Source: Dryocola sp032051265 (lineage in GTDB: Bacteria; Pseudomonadota; Gammaproteobacteria; Enterobacterales; Enterobacteriaceae). Taken from it: a stretch of 64,000 bases of DNA. Under the pieces are notes generated by a model. It worked only from the letters and a program-made list of their open reading frames with translations. It searched no databases and had not been told where the DNA came from. Below are positions 53,345-61,645 of this stretch, piece after piece (the first letter of the stretch is position 1; every line of letters begins with the position of its first letter). Made by a program: the position numbers and the translations under genes. The DNA is taken from contig DAMBYU010000002.1 of NCBI GenBank assembly GCA_032051265.1, positions 310,001 through 374,000 of the forward strand, written 5' to 3'.

Positions 53345-53379
53345 AAAATAGCTTTCTCTGGTTCAACCCCGCATAAACA
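53345..53379 (-). promoter_or_regulatory. PhoP-box promoter of the mgrR candidate
   Basis: On the minus strand TGTTTA-TGCGG-GGTTGA (53379 to 53363) is a PhoP direct repeat matching six and five of six bases. After 12 bases comes the -10 TATTTT (53350 to 53345). The geometry is the same as in the mgtS promoter. Confidence 0.7.
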
Positions 53380-53531
53380 AGCCATCAAATTATGTTTTTT
53401 GGTTAACTTGTGATGAGCGCCATTCGCAGCCATTCTTATCGTGTTACGTTTGTACATCATTCGACAGACTCTTTTGGGTGATGATACGTTTAGTGCGCTA
53501 CGACAAAAATTGATCTACAAGTGGAGAAGTT

Positions 53532-53882
53532 ATGCGTAAGTCGAAAGTTGTGTTGCTCTCAGCCCTGTTGATGGGATTGCCCGTCGCTTTTTCAGCCCAG
53601 GCATACAGTGAACCCGCGCCTGCCGCCCCGCAAAGCAATGCTAACACCTCGTATGAACTTAAAGAGTTCTACGCCGACTATAAGCACTTTGTTATTGGTG
53701 ACATTGCGCCGGATCTCTATCGCACCAAACAGTATCAGATTGACGCCTGGAAAATTCGGCACCTGCCGGCGCCCGAAGCAGGAAGCCACTGGACGTATAT
53801 GGGGGGCAACTATGTGCTGATTACCGATGCCGAAGGCAAAATCCTCCGCGCCATGAAGGGTGATATTTTTTACGCACATTGA
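53532..53882 (+). CDS. RcnB-family periplasmic protein
   Basis: The 116 residues have a signal peptide ending AFSAQA and a domain that follows E. coli RcnB closely: YELKEFYADYKHF, then RHLPAPEAGSHWTYMGGNYV and GDIFYAH at the end. RcnB is a periplasmic protein needed for nickel and cobalt homeostasis with the RcnA efflux pump. No rcnA is present here, so this may be a paralogue of unknown metal range. A tiny His-rich lipoprotein gene follows 210 bases downstream on the same strand. Confidence 0.85.
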   Translation: MRKSKVVLLSALLMGLPVAFSAQAYSEPAPAAPQSNANTSYELKEFYADYKHFVIGDIAPDLYRTKQYQIDAWKIRHLPAPEAGSHWTYMGGNYVLITDAEGKILRAMKGDIFYAH

Positions 53883-54092
53883 TAACGCTAATAGCGTCGG
53901 CCGGAAAATAAAAACCGCTGCATTATTTTTTATTGCCGTGGTTTTTATTTTTATAAAAAAATTATTGCGGTTGAATTTACGAACAATAGTGAAGAAAATG
54001 TGAAGGCGCGCTTTTTGAGTTTATTCTGGTGGTCTGAAGTTTCCGTTTATCGATAATCATTCACAGGTTAATAGTGAAAACGGTAACGCTCG

Positions 54093-54209
54093 ATGAAAAA
54101 AATTTTATTAGTTCTGACCAGCCTGGCGATAGTTCTCTCCTTAAGCGGATGTATCTGGCACGACGGGTATCATCACGGCGGCGGGCACCACCATTCTCAT
54201 CATCACTAA
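54093..54209 (+). CDS. 38-residue His-rich lipoprotein
   Basis: The translation begins MKKILLVLTSLAIVLSLSGC, a complete lipoprotein signal with lipobox LSGC (Cys20). The mature 19 residues are CIWHDGYHHGGGHHHSHHH, which hold nine histidines. Such a tail should bind Ni, Cu, Zn or Co. It lies after an RcnB-like gene and before a strong terminator, so a metal-buffering role in the envelope is plausible but inferred. The gene is too short for usual gene callers. I do not know a named homologue. Confidence 0.75.
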   Translation: MKKILLVLTSLAIVLSLSGCIWHDGYHHGGGHHHSHHH

Positions 54210-54217
54210 GGGTAGTC

Positions 54218-54238
54218 AACCCCGGCATGCCGGGGTTT
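54218..54238. terminator. Terminator after the His-rich lipoprotein gene
   Basis: AACCCCGGC and GCCGGGGTT pair around a short loop, with TTTAAATTT after it. Symmetry allows it to serve the convergent 97-residue gene too. Confidence 0.85.
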
Positions 54239-54242
54239 AAAT

Positions 54243-54536
54243 TTATACGCTGCGCAACGCTTTAACTTTCGAATAACCATATTCAAAAATAAGATCGGTG
54301 GTGCACATAAAGACAATGACATCGCCCGATGCACATTCCGCAAGCGCGCTGTTTAATTCCGCATCAAAATCTTTAGTCAGTTGCGGCATTAGCATCTGCA
54401 TATCGCCCGGATAGTCGTCGTCTTCGTCTGCCGGCATATGTTCAATTTGTGAACCACGCACCACGTAAATCAATACGTTTTTATCGTTGAACGTGACGGG
54501 GGCGCGCAGATGTTTACCGACGGGATGCTTTGCCAT
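54243..54536 (-). CDS. Conserved-looking 97-residue protein of unknown function
   Basis: The protein begins MAKHPVGKHLRAPVTFNDKN and is acidic in the middle (PADEDDDYPGDM). A C-terminal beta/helix pattern (SGDVIVFMCTTDLIFEYGYS) follows. No signal peptide or membrane helix is present. I do not recognise a family. Its codon use resembles its neighbours, and it ends close to a strong terminator, which supports it as a real gene. It may be transcribed with ydfI, though a hairpin lies between them. Confidence 0.65.
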   Translation of the reverse strand: MAKHPVGKHLRAPVTFNDKNVLIYVVRGSQIEHMPADEDDDYPGDMQMLMPQLTKDFDAELNSALAECASGDVIVFMCTTDLIFEYGYSKVKALRSV

Positions 54537-54621
54537 AGAGTTACCTTAATTACGTTAGCGCGAAAATCGCGATATCCCGCAAAATATACCTGCCAAAACG
54601 TTAAAGGTCATCCCTTATGGG

Positions 54622-54646
54622 GCCTTCTTCCTGATAAGAAGAAGGC
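54622..54646 (-). terminator. Hairpin after ydfI
   Basis: GCCTTCTTC and GAAGAAGGC form a perfect 9-bp stem with a 7-base loop, 11 bases beyond the ydfI stop. CCCC rather than T residues follow, so it may stabilise the mRNA end more than terminate. Confidence 0.5.
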
Positions 54647-54656
54647 TATTGAGGAT

Positions 54657-56108
54657 TTAGTATTTCGCCACCGTAGCTTTTGCGCCGTACTCGCGCAACG
54701 TCAGATAAGCTCCGGTAACCTGTTTAACGAATCGCTCGTTAGCAGGCAGATCCTCACCAAAGATAGTCTTCAGCCCTAACAGCGCCTGAACGCGGGCTTC
54801 CCCTTCGGGACTTGAGGCCACCGCCTGCTGAATTGTCGGCAGGAGCGGATCGCTGATTTCGATTTTTTCGCCCTGTTCGTCAACGCCGCCAACGTAACGC
54901 ATCCATCCTGCTACGCCCAAAGCGAGCAGTTCGAAACGACTGCCGTGCGCAAGGTGCCAGCGAATAGAATCCAGCCAGCGCTGCGGTAACTTCTGGCTGC
55001 CATCCATCGCAATTTGCCAGGTGCGGTGGCGCAACGCCGGGTTGGCGTAGCGTGCAATAAGCGAATCCGCATACTTACCTAAATCAACGCCCGTTACTTT
55101 TAGCGTAGGCGCCTGTTCACCCAGCATCAGCTCATGCGCAGCACGGCGATAGTTTTCGTCCTGCATGCAGTCAGAAATATGCTGGTAGCCCGCGAGATAG
55201 CCCAGATAAGCCAGCAAGGAGTGGCTACCGTTGAGCATGCGCAGCTTCATTTCTTCATAAGGCAGCACATCTGACACCAGTTCGGCACCGGCCTTTTCCC
55301 ACTCTGGACGGCCTGCAACAAAATTATCTTCGATAACCCACTGGCGGAAAGGCTCGCAGGCTACAGCGGCAGGATCGGCAACGCCGGTCGCCTGAGCTAC
55401 CTGAGCAAGGGTTTCCGGGGTCACCGCCGGTACGATGCGATCGACCATTGTTGACGGGAAGGTAACGTTGGCTTTGATCCATGCGCCTAATTCCGGGTCG
55501 AGCGCATCCGCATAAGCGGTCACGACGTTACGGGTTACGTGTCCGTTTTCGGGCATATTATCGCAGGACATGACGCTGAATGCCGGTAAACCTGCGGCCT
55601 TACGACGAGCCAGCGCCTCTACAATTACGCCGGGCGCGGACTGCGGTTGATGCGGGTTTGCCAGATCGTGGACGATAAAAGGATGGTCCAGCAACAGGGT
55701 GCCCGTTGCCGGAGCGTGGCAGTAACCCTTTTCGGTGACGGTAAGAGAAACGATCGCCACTTCTGGCTGCGTCATGGCATCAAATACCGCTTCCAGACCA
55801 TCCACCTGAGCATGAAGCGCTTTTTTCACCACGCCCACCACGCGACACTGCCAGGCATCAGCGGACATTTCCGCCACGCTGTAAAGATTATCCTGCTGCC
55901 TGAGGTCGGCAATTTGCTGCTCGCCGCCAACCAGGTTCACTTCACAATAGCCCCAGTCGCTGCCGTGTTCGCTAGCAAGAATGTCGGCATAGACAGCCTG
56001 GTGGGCACGATGAAACGCCCCAAAACCCAGATGAACAATACGCGAAACAAGTTGGTTACGATCGTAGTGTGGAACGATGGCTTGAGCAGATAAAAGCTTG
56101 TTTTCCAT
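54657..56108 (-). CDS. ydfI: YdfI, D-mannonate oxidoreductase / fructuronate reductase family
   Basis: The ATG at 56108 gives 483 residues, matching E. coli YdfI (486 aa); the longer frame runs through a hairpin. The mannitol-dehydrogenase family motifs are present: RIVHLGFGAFHRAHQAVY for NAD binding, and VIEDNFVAGRPEWEKAGAEL and KLRMLNGSHSLLAYLGYLAG for catalysis. The family interconverts D-mannonate and D-fructuronate. It is the last gene of the rspA operon, supplying or using the substrate of the dehydratase. Confidence 0.9.
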   Translation of the reverse strand: MENKLLSAQAIVPHYDRNQLVSRIVHLGFGAFHRAHQAVYADILASEHGSDWGYCEVNLVGGEQQIADLRQQDNLYSVAEMSADAWQCRVVGVVKKALHAQVDGLEAVFDAMTQPEVAIVSLTVTEKGYCHAPATGTLLLDHPFIVHDLANPHQPQSAPGVIVEALARRKAAGLPAFSVMSCDNMPENGHVTRNVVTAYADALDPELGAWIKANVTFPSTMVDRIVPAVTPETLAQVAQATGVADPAAVACEPFRQWVIEDNFVAGRPEWEKAGAELVSDVLPYEEMKLRMLNGSHSLLAYLGYLAGYQHISDCMQDENYRRAAHELMLGEQAPTLKVTGVDLGKYADSLIARYANPALRHRTWQIAMDGSQKLPQRWLDSIRWHLAHGSRFELLALGVAGWMRYVGGVDEQGEKIEISDPLLPTIQQAVASSPEGEARVQALLGLKTIFGEDLPANERFVKQVTGAYLTLREYGAKATVAKY

Positions 56109-56144
56109 TTTAAACTCGCTGTAGAAGGAAGATCGGGACAGCCA

Positions 56145-56168
56145 CAGACTACCTGCCATGGTAGTCTG
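56145..56168 (-). repeat. Perfect 9-bp intercistronic inverted repeat (ydfJ-ydfI)
   Basis: CAGACTACC and GGTAGTCTG flank the six bases TGCCAT. The element sits in the only long gap of the operon (139 bases) and lacks a T-run. It may be an mRNA processing or stability hairpin. TACCAT/ATGGTA also echoes the promoter motif before rspA. Confidence 0.5.
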
Positions 56169-56247
56169 CTTCTTGATTTGTATTAAATTTTGCTCATTTG
56201 GTATGACATAAAGCAAAAAGATGTATGACAACTCACACTTATTTTCC

Positions 56248-57645
56248 TCACACCGTTACCCCTTTCACTACCCGCTGTGCTTTTGGCTTCTCTGCGGCAT
56301 CTTCCAGCACGCTGAGATCGCGATCTTTCACTTCCGGCATGATGACGGCGGCAATCAAACCGATGACGGAATAAGCCACCATCATCACCACGATGGGCCA
56401 CCAGGCATCAGTTACATTGACGAAAATTCCCGCCAGAACCGGCCCAAAGCCAACGGCCACCAGGCCCCCTGCTTCTTTAGAGATCGCCATGCGTGTAAAG
56501 CGATTACGGGAGCCGAAGATTTCCGCCATGGTGATATTTTCCAGCGCAAACAGGCCCAGCACCGCCACGTTATGAATAATGATGATTGAGGCCATGATCA
56601 CGTTCACCTCGTTACTTTTATCCATAATCATCGACAGCATTGGATAAGCGAGAACAATCGAGGAAATACTGACAATAATATATGGAATACGGCGTCCAAT
56701 TTTGTCGGACAGCCAGCCCAGAAGCGGGATGGTAATAAAGCCAATCACGGAACTTAACATCAGCGCATCGGTTGGAACGCTTTTATCAAACAGCAGCGTT
56801 TGCACCAGATAACCGGCCAGAAATGTCTGGATTAAGCCTGAGTTGCCCGCCTGACCAAAGCGCAGCCCGGTGGCCAGCCAGAACGATTTGCTGGTGAACA
56901 TCGCGCCCAGGGAGTGCGTTTTATCCTCTGCTGGTTTTGCAGCAACGTTAGCCCCTGCTTTATCGCTGACCTTTTCAAAGACCGGGCTTTCTTTAAGGTT
57001 CAGTCGCAGCCAGATGGCAAAGATCATCACCACGGCGCTTGCCAGGAACGGTACACGCCAGCCCCAGGCCAGCAGTTCTTCTTTAGAGAGCAAGAAGAAC
57101 ATGACGGCCCAGATGGCCGTTGCAGATAACGTGCCGCAGTTGGTGCCCATGGCAACAAGTGAGGAAATAATGCCGCGCTTACCTTTTGGCGCATATTCCG
57201 CGAGCATGGTGCCCGCACCCGAAATCTCTGCGCCTGCGCCAAGCCCCTGGATAATTCGCAGGAGCACCAGTAATAACGGGGCAAACAGGCCAATTTGCGC
57301 GTAGGTTGGTAACACGCCAATTAACGTAGTGCATATCCCCATCATGGTAATAGTAATAAACAGCACTTTTTTACGGCCAATGGTGTCCCCCATGCGGCCA
57401 AAAATAAATGCGCCGACGATGCGGGCGATATATCCCGCACCATAGGTTCCCATCGCCAGAATCAGCGCCATCGCCGCCGACTGCTCCGGGAAAAATATCT
57501 CGTGAAATACCAAAGCGGCACCCAGCGAGTAAAGTTGAAAATCCATAAATTCTAGTGCGGTGCCTAGCCAGCCGGATACCGCCGCTTTAACCAAATCAGA
57601 TGTGCTTCTTTCCGGCTGAGCCGTGTTGAGTGTTGTTATATTCAT
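56248..57645 (-). CDS. ydfJ: YdfJ, MHS-family MFS transporter
   Basis: This 465-residue protein with twelve predicted helices is very close to E. coli YdfJ (DFQLYSLGAALVFHEIFFPE, GRMGDTIGRKKVLF). The MFS signature RxGRR-like loops occur between helices 2-3 (DTIGRKK) and 8-9 (DKIGRRIPY). The metabolite/H+ symporter family takes up carboxylates and sugar acids. Here it probably imports a hexonate for the RspA/RspB/YdfI enzymes. E. coli ydfJ is interrupted by a prophage element; this copy is whole. Confidence 0.9.
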   Translation of the reverse strand: MNITTLNTAQPERSTSDLVKAAVSGWLGTALEFMDFQLYSLGAALVFHEIFFPEQSAAMALILAMGTYGAGYIARIVGAFIFGRMGDTIGRKKVLFITITMMGICTTLIGVLPTYAQIGLFAPLLLVLLRIIQGLGAGAEISGAGTMLAEYAPKGKRGIISSLVAMGTNCGTLSATAIWAVMFFLLSKEELLAWGWRVPFLASAVVMIFAIWLRLNLKESPVFEKVSDKAGANVAAKPAEDKTHSLGAMFTSKSFWLATGLRFGQAGNSGLIQTFLAGYLVQTLLFDKSVPTDALMLSSVIGFITIPLLGWLSDKIGRRIPYIIVSISSIVLAYPMLSMIMDKSNEVNVIMASIIIIHNVAVLGLFALENITMAEIFGSRNRFTRMAISKEAGGLVAVGFGPVLAGIFVNVTDAWWPIVVMMVAYSVIGLIAAVIMPEVKDRDLSVLEDAAEKPKAQRVVKGVTV

Positions 57646-57712
57646 ATTTCATTTCCCTGTAACTTGTCGTTGTAGGTACAGCAAATCTTCGGGTACGGAG
57701 GGAGGCTGTTGC

Positions 57713-58726
57713 TCAGAACTTCAGAAGCACCTTGCAGCATCGCTTCTGGTCTTTTTCGAAAATTTCCATCGCTTCGGTCACCTGCGTATAAGTGAACTGG
57801 TGGGTGATTAATTTCTCAGGCTCTATTTTTTGCTCGGTCATCCAGCTGATGACCTGCGGGAAGCGTTTGCTGTTTAAACGAGAGCTGTAAATAGTGAGCT
57901 CTTTGCTGGTAATACTCTGCTGGTTAAGCACGCAAGGGTCAGATGAGAATCCCATAATCCCAATGCGCGCGGCTGGCGATGCCAGACTAATGGCTTCCGG
58001 CAGAATGGACGGATGGCATGCGGCATCGATGATTAACGTTGGCCGAATGCCGAGCGTCTCCAGCTCGGCTTTCAGGTCGAGATTCGCGTTATTAATTACG
58101 CGATCCGCACCGTTGCTCTTCGCCATCGCCAGACGTTCATCAATACGATCGACTGCTACGATCTCTTTTACGCCATAGACGCCACGCAGAACCTGAATGG
58201 TGGTCAGCCCCATAGGCCCTGCGCCGTAGATCAGCGCAGTATCCAGCGGGCCGGGGGACATCTGGCAGCAGATGTTGGCCGCTATAGTGAACGGCTCAAC
58301 CATCGTGGCTTCGTTATCAGGAATACTGTCCGGCATTACGTACGCATTTTTGGCCGGTAAAGTGACAAATTCGCTGAAACCGCCGTCACGATGCACGCCA
58401 ATCACCTCTAATTGCGTGCAAACGTTAGGCCGCCCAACTGAGCAAGGATAACAATGGCCGCAGCTGACTACCGGGTCACCAACCACACGCTCACCAATGC
58501 GGGAAGCGTCAACGCCTTCTCCTGTCGCATCTATTTGGCCAAAGAACTCATGGCCGATAACACGCGGATATTTCGCGAAGGGGTTGTGACCATGATAAAT
58601 ATGGATATCAGAGCCACAAATCCCCGCACTCGTCACACGAATACGTACTTCGCCAGGCTGTGGCTTAATCTGAGGGCGCTCTTCGATAACAAGCATTCCC
58701 GGTTGTTGAATAGTGATACTTTTCAT
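57713..58726 (-). CDS. rspB: RspB, zinc-dependent medium-chain dehydrogenase
   Basis: The 337 residues are homologous along their length to E. coli RspB. Catalytic-zinc ligands are in GICGSDIHIYHGHNPF and IGHEF. The structural-zinc cysteines are in CGHCYPC and a later Cys (GRPNVC). The nucleotide-binding motif is YGAGPMGLTTIQVL, with an acidic residue (VDRIDERL) that favours NAD. Related cluster enzymes oxidise L-gulonate or L-idonate at C5. That would yield fructuronate for YdfI, which makes biochemical sense here but is inferred. Confidence 0.9.
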   Translation of the reverse strand: MKSITIQQPGMLVIEERPQIKPQPGEVRIRVTSAGICGSDIHIYHGHNPFAKYPRVIGHEFFGQIDATGEGVDASRIGERVVGDPVVSCGHCYPCSVGRPNVCTQLEVIGVHRDGGFSEFVTLPAKNAYVMPDSIPDNEATMVEPFTIAANICCQMSPGPLDTALIYGAGPMGLTTIQVLRGVYGVKEIVAVDRIDERLAMAKSNGADRVINNANLDLKAELETLGIRPTLIIDAACHPSILPEAISLASPAARIGIMGFSSDPCVLNQQSITSKELTIYSSRLNSKRFPQVISWMTEQKIEPEKLITHQFTYTQVTEAMEIFEKDQKRCCKVLLKF

Positions 58727-58788
58727 TTATTTTTCCCGTTCATATAATGACTGATTTACCCTGCCGAATAAAAACCCAGGCCTGACAA

Positions 58789-60126
58789 TTAATGTTTATG
58801 CCATTGCTGATATTCTTTTTTCAGTCTTAATGGCGCCGTTTCCGGCATCATCAAAAGGCCAATAATTGAAATAACACCCAGCACAATCACGTAGGTAGCC
58901 AGACCGTAATAGTGCCCGCCGGTCATCTGCAATATTTTCACGGCGACCAGCCCCAGCAGTCCGCTGCCGATTAACGAACCCACCTGCCAGATTAATGCGA
59001 TACCGCTACAGCGAATATGCGTTGGGAAAAGCTCCGGGAAATAAGAAGCCTGTGGCGCATAACACATGCTGTGCCCGATGCTGAGCACCAGAACCATGAC
59101 CAGCTGCGTTAACCAGAAGCTGTCCTGATTAATCGCAAGGAAGAATGGCACAATCATCACTACCTGTAATAACGCACCAAAAATATAAACGGGCCTGCGG
59201 CCAATTTTGTCGCAGAGGGCGCCCATGAGAGGGATCATAATTATCTCCAGAATAATGGCGACAATCATGGTTTCCATTAAGATATTGGCATCCAGATTAT
59301 TGGCCTTACCGTATGCCAGCACGATAACGGTAAACATGGCGAACGTGCAGGCTTCGATTAATTTTGCACAGACGCCCTTTACAACAATGCCTGGAAAATC
59401 GCGAATCACCTCAACTAACGGGCGCGACTCTTCGGCTTTGGTTTCACGAATTTGTGCGAAAACCGGCGACTCATCAATTTTCAGGCGAATAAACAGTCCA
59501 ACAATGACTAATAACAGGCTAAGCAGGAATGGGATTCGCCAGCCATAAGTCATCATCGCTTCCGGAGATAACGTGGCGTTAAGCAGAGCAAACAGCGCCA
59601 GCGGCAGTAAAAAACCTACCGGTGCGCCAATCTGCACCCAACTGGCGAAGAACCCACGCCGCGCCGGCACGGAATATTCAGCGGTCATCAGCACGGCACC
59701 CGCCTGCTCACCTCCTACGCCAAAACCCTGCAGAACACGGATGAAAATTAAAAGAACCGGCGCCCAGATGCCAATTTTTTCATAGGTGGGTAAAAGGCCG
59801 ATGCAAAACGTTCCTAACCCAACAATCAAAATGGTAATTACCAGCGCTTTTTTCCGTCCGACCTTATCGCCTATATGCCCAAAGACGATCCCGCCTAATG
59901 GGCGAGCGAGAAAACCTACGGCGTACGTCGCAAAAGCCGCAAGCGTACTGATTAACGGATCTTCGCTGGGAAAGAATAAATGTCCAAAAAAGAGGACGGC
60001 GGCGGTGCCATAGGCAAAGAAGTCATAATATTCAGCGGCGGTACCTATTGCAGATGCCGCAGCAACACGTCGAATGACTGGCGTATTATCCACTTCTTTT
60101 ATATCAACTGAGCTGACCATCATCAC
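58789..60126 (-). CDS. MHS-family MFS transporter (second carrier in the rsp operon)
   Basis: The 445 residues have twelve helices and the signatures ASAIGTAAEYYDFFAYGTAA and GHIGDKVGRKKALV. It is a distinct paralogue of YdfJ (same MHS group, moderate similarity). It lies between rspA and rspB with short gaps (49 and 62 bases), so it belongs to the same transcript. Two carriers in one operon suggest uptake of two related sugar acids, or one importer and one exporter. Confidence 0.88.
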   Translation of the reverse strand: MMMVSSVDIKEVDNTPVIRRVAAASAIGTAAEYYDFFAYGTAAVLFFGHLFFPSEDPLISTLAAFATYAVGFLARPLGGIVFGHIGDKVGRKKALVITILIVGLGTFCIGLLPTYEKIGIWAPVLLIFIRVLQGFGVGGEQAGAVLMTAEYSVPARRGFFASWVQIGAPVGFLLPLALFALLNATLSPEAMMTYGWRIPFLLSLLLVIVGLFIRLKIDESPVFAQIRETKAEESRPLVEVIRDFPGIVVKGVCAKLIEACTFAMFTVIVLAYGKANNLDANILMETMIVAIILEIIMIPLMGALCDKIGRRPVYIFGALLQVVMIVPFFLAINQDSFWLTQLVMVLVLSIGHSMCYAPQASYFPELFPTHIRCSGIALIWQVGSLIGSGLLGLVAVKILQMTGGHYYGLATYVIVLGVISIIGLLMMPETAPLRLKKEYQQWHKH

Positions 60127-60175
60127 TTACCTTTATTTATGAGTTGATTTTACTGCCGTCCCTGGCCGCACTTTT

Positions 60176-61390
60176 TTACCAGTTCCACAGCGTGCCATCT
60201 TCCAGGCGGGCTACCGGTAAATAAGCGGGTTCGTAGGGATATTTCGCGGCCAGCTTTTCGTCGAATTCAATACCCAGGCCTGGTTTGTCGCCCGGATGCA
60301 TATAGCCGTTTTCAAATGTCCAGCTATGCGGGAAGACTTCCAGCATCTGTGCGGAATAACCCATATATTCCTGCACGCCAAAGTTCGGCACCCACAGATC
60401 GAAGTGCAGCGCTGCCGCCATGCAAACCGGAGAAAGATCGGAAGGCCCGTGGGAACCGGTGCGAACCTGGTAGAGCGCAGCAAAATCCGCGATGCGGCGC
60501 ATGCCGGTGATACCGCCTGCGTGGGTGATGGTGGTGCGGATGTAGTCGATGAGCTGCTCTTCAATAAGCTGCTTGCAGTCCCAGATGCTGTTAAATACCT
60601 CGCCTACCGCGATAGGCGTAACGGTATGCTGGCGAATCAGGCGGAAGCATTCCTGGTTTTCCGCAGGCGTTGGGTCTTCCATCCAGAACAGCCGATGTTG
60701 TTCAACGCTTTTGCCGAAGCGTGCGGCTTCAATCGGCGTCAGGCGGTGGTGCATGTCGTGTAAAAGATGTTCGTTAAAACCGAATTTGCTGCGTACCGCT
60801 TCGAATAATTTCGGTGTGAAGTCGAGGTACTTCTCAGTCGACCAAAGCTGTTCTTCCGGCCAGTGGCCTTTTGTCGCGGGTTCGTATGCAAGCCCTTTGC
60901 CTTTTGCCATGCCGTAGGTGGTTTTCATCCCCGGCACGCCGCACTGCACGCGAATCGCTTTGAAGCCCATCTCTTTATGACGCGCATAATCTTCAAGTAC
61001 GTCATCAATAGAATGGCCGGTGGTATGACAGTAAACCATTACTCCCTCACGAGATGCGCCACCCAGCAGCTGGTACAGCGGCATGCCAGCGGCTTTGGCC
61101 TTGATATCCCAAAGCGCCGTATCCACGGCAGAAATCGCGGACATGGTTACCGGGCCACGGCGCCAGTAGGCCCCTTTATAAAAGAACTGCCAGATATCTT
61201 CGATACGATGCGCATCACGGCCAATGAGCTGCGGACAAACATGATCTTCCAGATAGGAAGCCACCGGTAATTCACGGCCGTTTAACGTGGCATCGCCCAG
61301 GCCCGTTAGCCCTTCGTCAGTGGTTATCTTCAGCGTGACAAAGTTACGCCCGGGACAGGTAACAAACACTTCTGCCTTAACGATTTTCAT
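60176..61390 (-). CDS. rspA: RspA, mannonate dehydratase-subgroup enolase-superfamily enzyme
   Basis: The ATG at 61390 after AAGGAAAGCAGA gives 404 residues, equal to E. coli RspA. Metal ligands and catalytic residues typical of the ManD group are seen in LLHDMHHRLTP (Asp, His), MEDPTPAEN (Glu), VGEVFNS (Glu) and SHGPSDLSP (His, Asp). Members dehydrate D-mannonate or D-gluconate to 2-keto-3-deoxygluconate, often with low efficiency. E. coli RspA was first named a starvation-sensing protein. As first gene of the operon it is followed by MHS, rspB, ydfJ and ydfI. Confidence 0.92.
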   Translation of the reverse strand: MKIVKAEVFVTCPGRNFVTLKITTDEGLTGLGDATLNGRELPVASYLEDHVCPQLIGRDAHRIEDIWQFFYKGAYWRRGPVTMSAISAVDTALWDIKAKAAGMPLYQLLGGASREGVMVYCHTTGHSIDDVLEDYARHKEMGFKAIRVQCGVPGMKTTYGMAKGKGLAYEPATKGHWPEEQLWSTEKYLDFTPKLFEAVRSKFGFNEHLLHDMHHRLTPIEAARFGKSVEQHRLFWMEDPTPAENQECFRLIRQHTVTPIAVGEVFNSIWDCKQLIEEQLIDYIRTTITHAGGITGMRRIADFAALYQVRTGSHGPSDLSPVCMAAALHFDLWVPNFGVQEYMGYSAQMLEVFPHSWTFENGYMHPGDKPGLGIEFDEKLAAKYPYEPAYLPVARLEDGTLWNW

Positions 61391-61455
61391 TCTGCTTTCC
61401 TTACTGCGGAGGATTTCAGGGAGCGCCAGTAAGAGAGAAATTACCTGTCGCCTTA

Positions 61456-61503
61456 CTACCATACAAGTATATTTAAACAATTTTGACGGACTGAGTCACA
61501 CTT
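61456..61503 (-). promoter_or_regulatory. rspA operon promoter with a shared operator
   Basis: On the minus strand TGTGACT lies upstream of TAAATATACTTGTATGGTAG. TATACT is a candidate -10, and TTGTATGGTA has the look of a GntR-type operator. TGTGA could be a CRP half-site. The same arrangement precedes the neighbouring transporter at 63035-63080. The regulator is not encoded in this window (E. coli has rspR/ydfH). Confidence 0.6.
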
Positions 61504-61576
61504 TGTGGGTGATTTTTGCACAGGCAAACAAATGGCGAGCGGCGCTGGAAGAAAGAAAAGGAATGGTTACGTCAGG

Positions 61577-61608
61577 TAAAAATGGCGGTCGGGCAGATAA
61601 ACCGCCAT
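61577..61608 (-). terminator. Terminator of the 61646-62935 transporter gene
   Basis: On the minus strand ATGGCGGT and ACCGCCAT pair across 11 bases and are followed by TTTT. It separates this transporter from the rspA promoter. Confidence 0.85.
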
Positions 61609-61645
61609 CCATTATTTTTAATGGCTACTGAGAGGAATGGGCATT

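Noticed and set aside
53122..53460. 112-residue minus-strand frame over the mgtS/mgrR gap
   Set aside because: It crosses the mgtS terminator, the mgrR terminator and a PhoP box. The RNA-gene reading explains the sequence better.
54074..54265. 63-residue frame overlapping the His-rich lipoprotein in another phase
   Set aside because: It has no ribosome site and an Arg/Ser-rich composition, while the 54093 frame has a complete lipobox and a good start.
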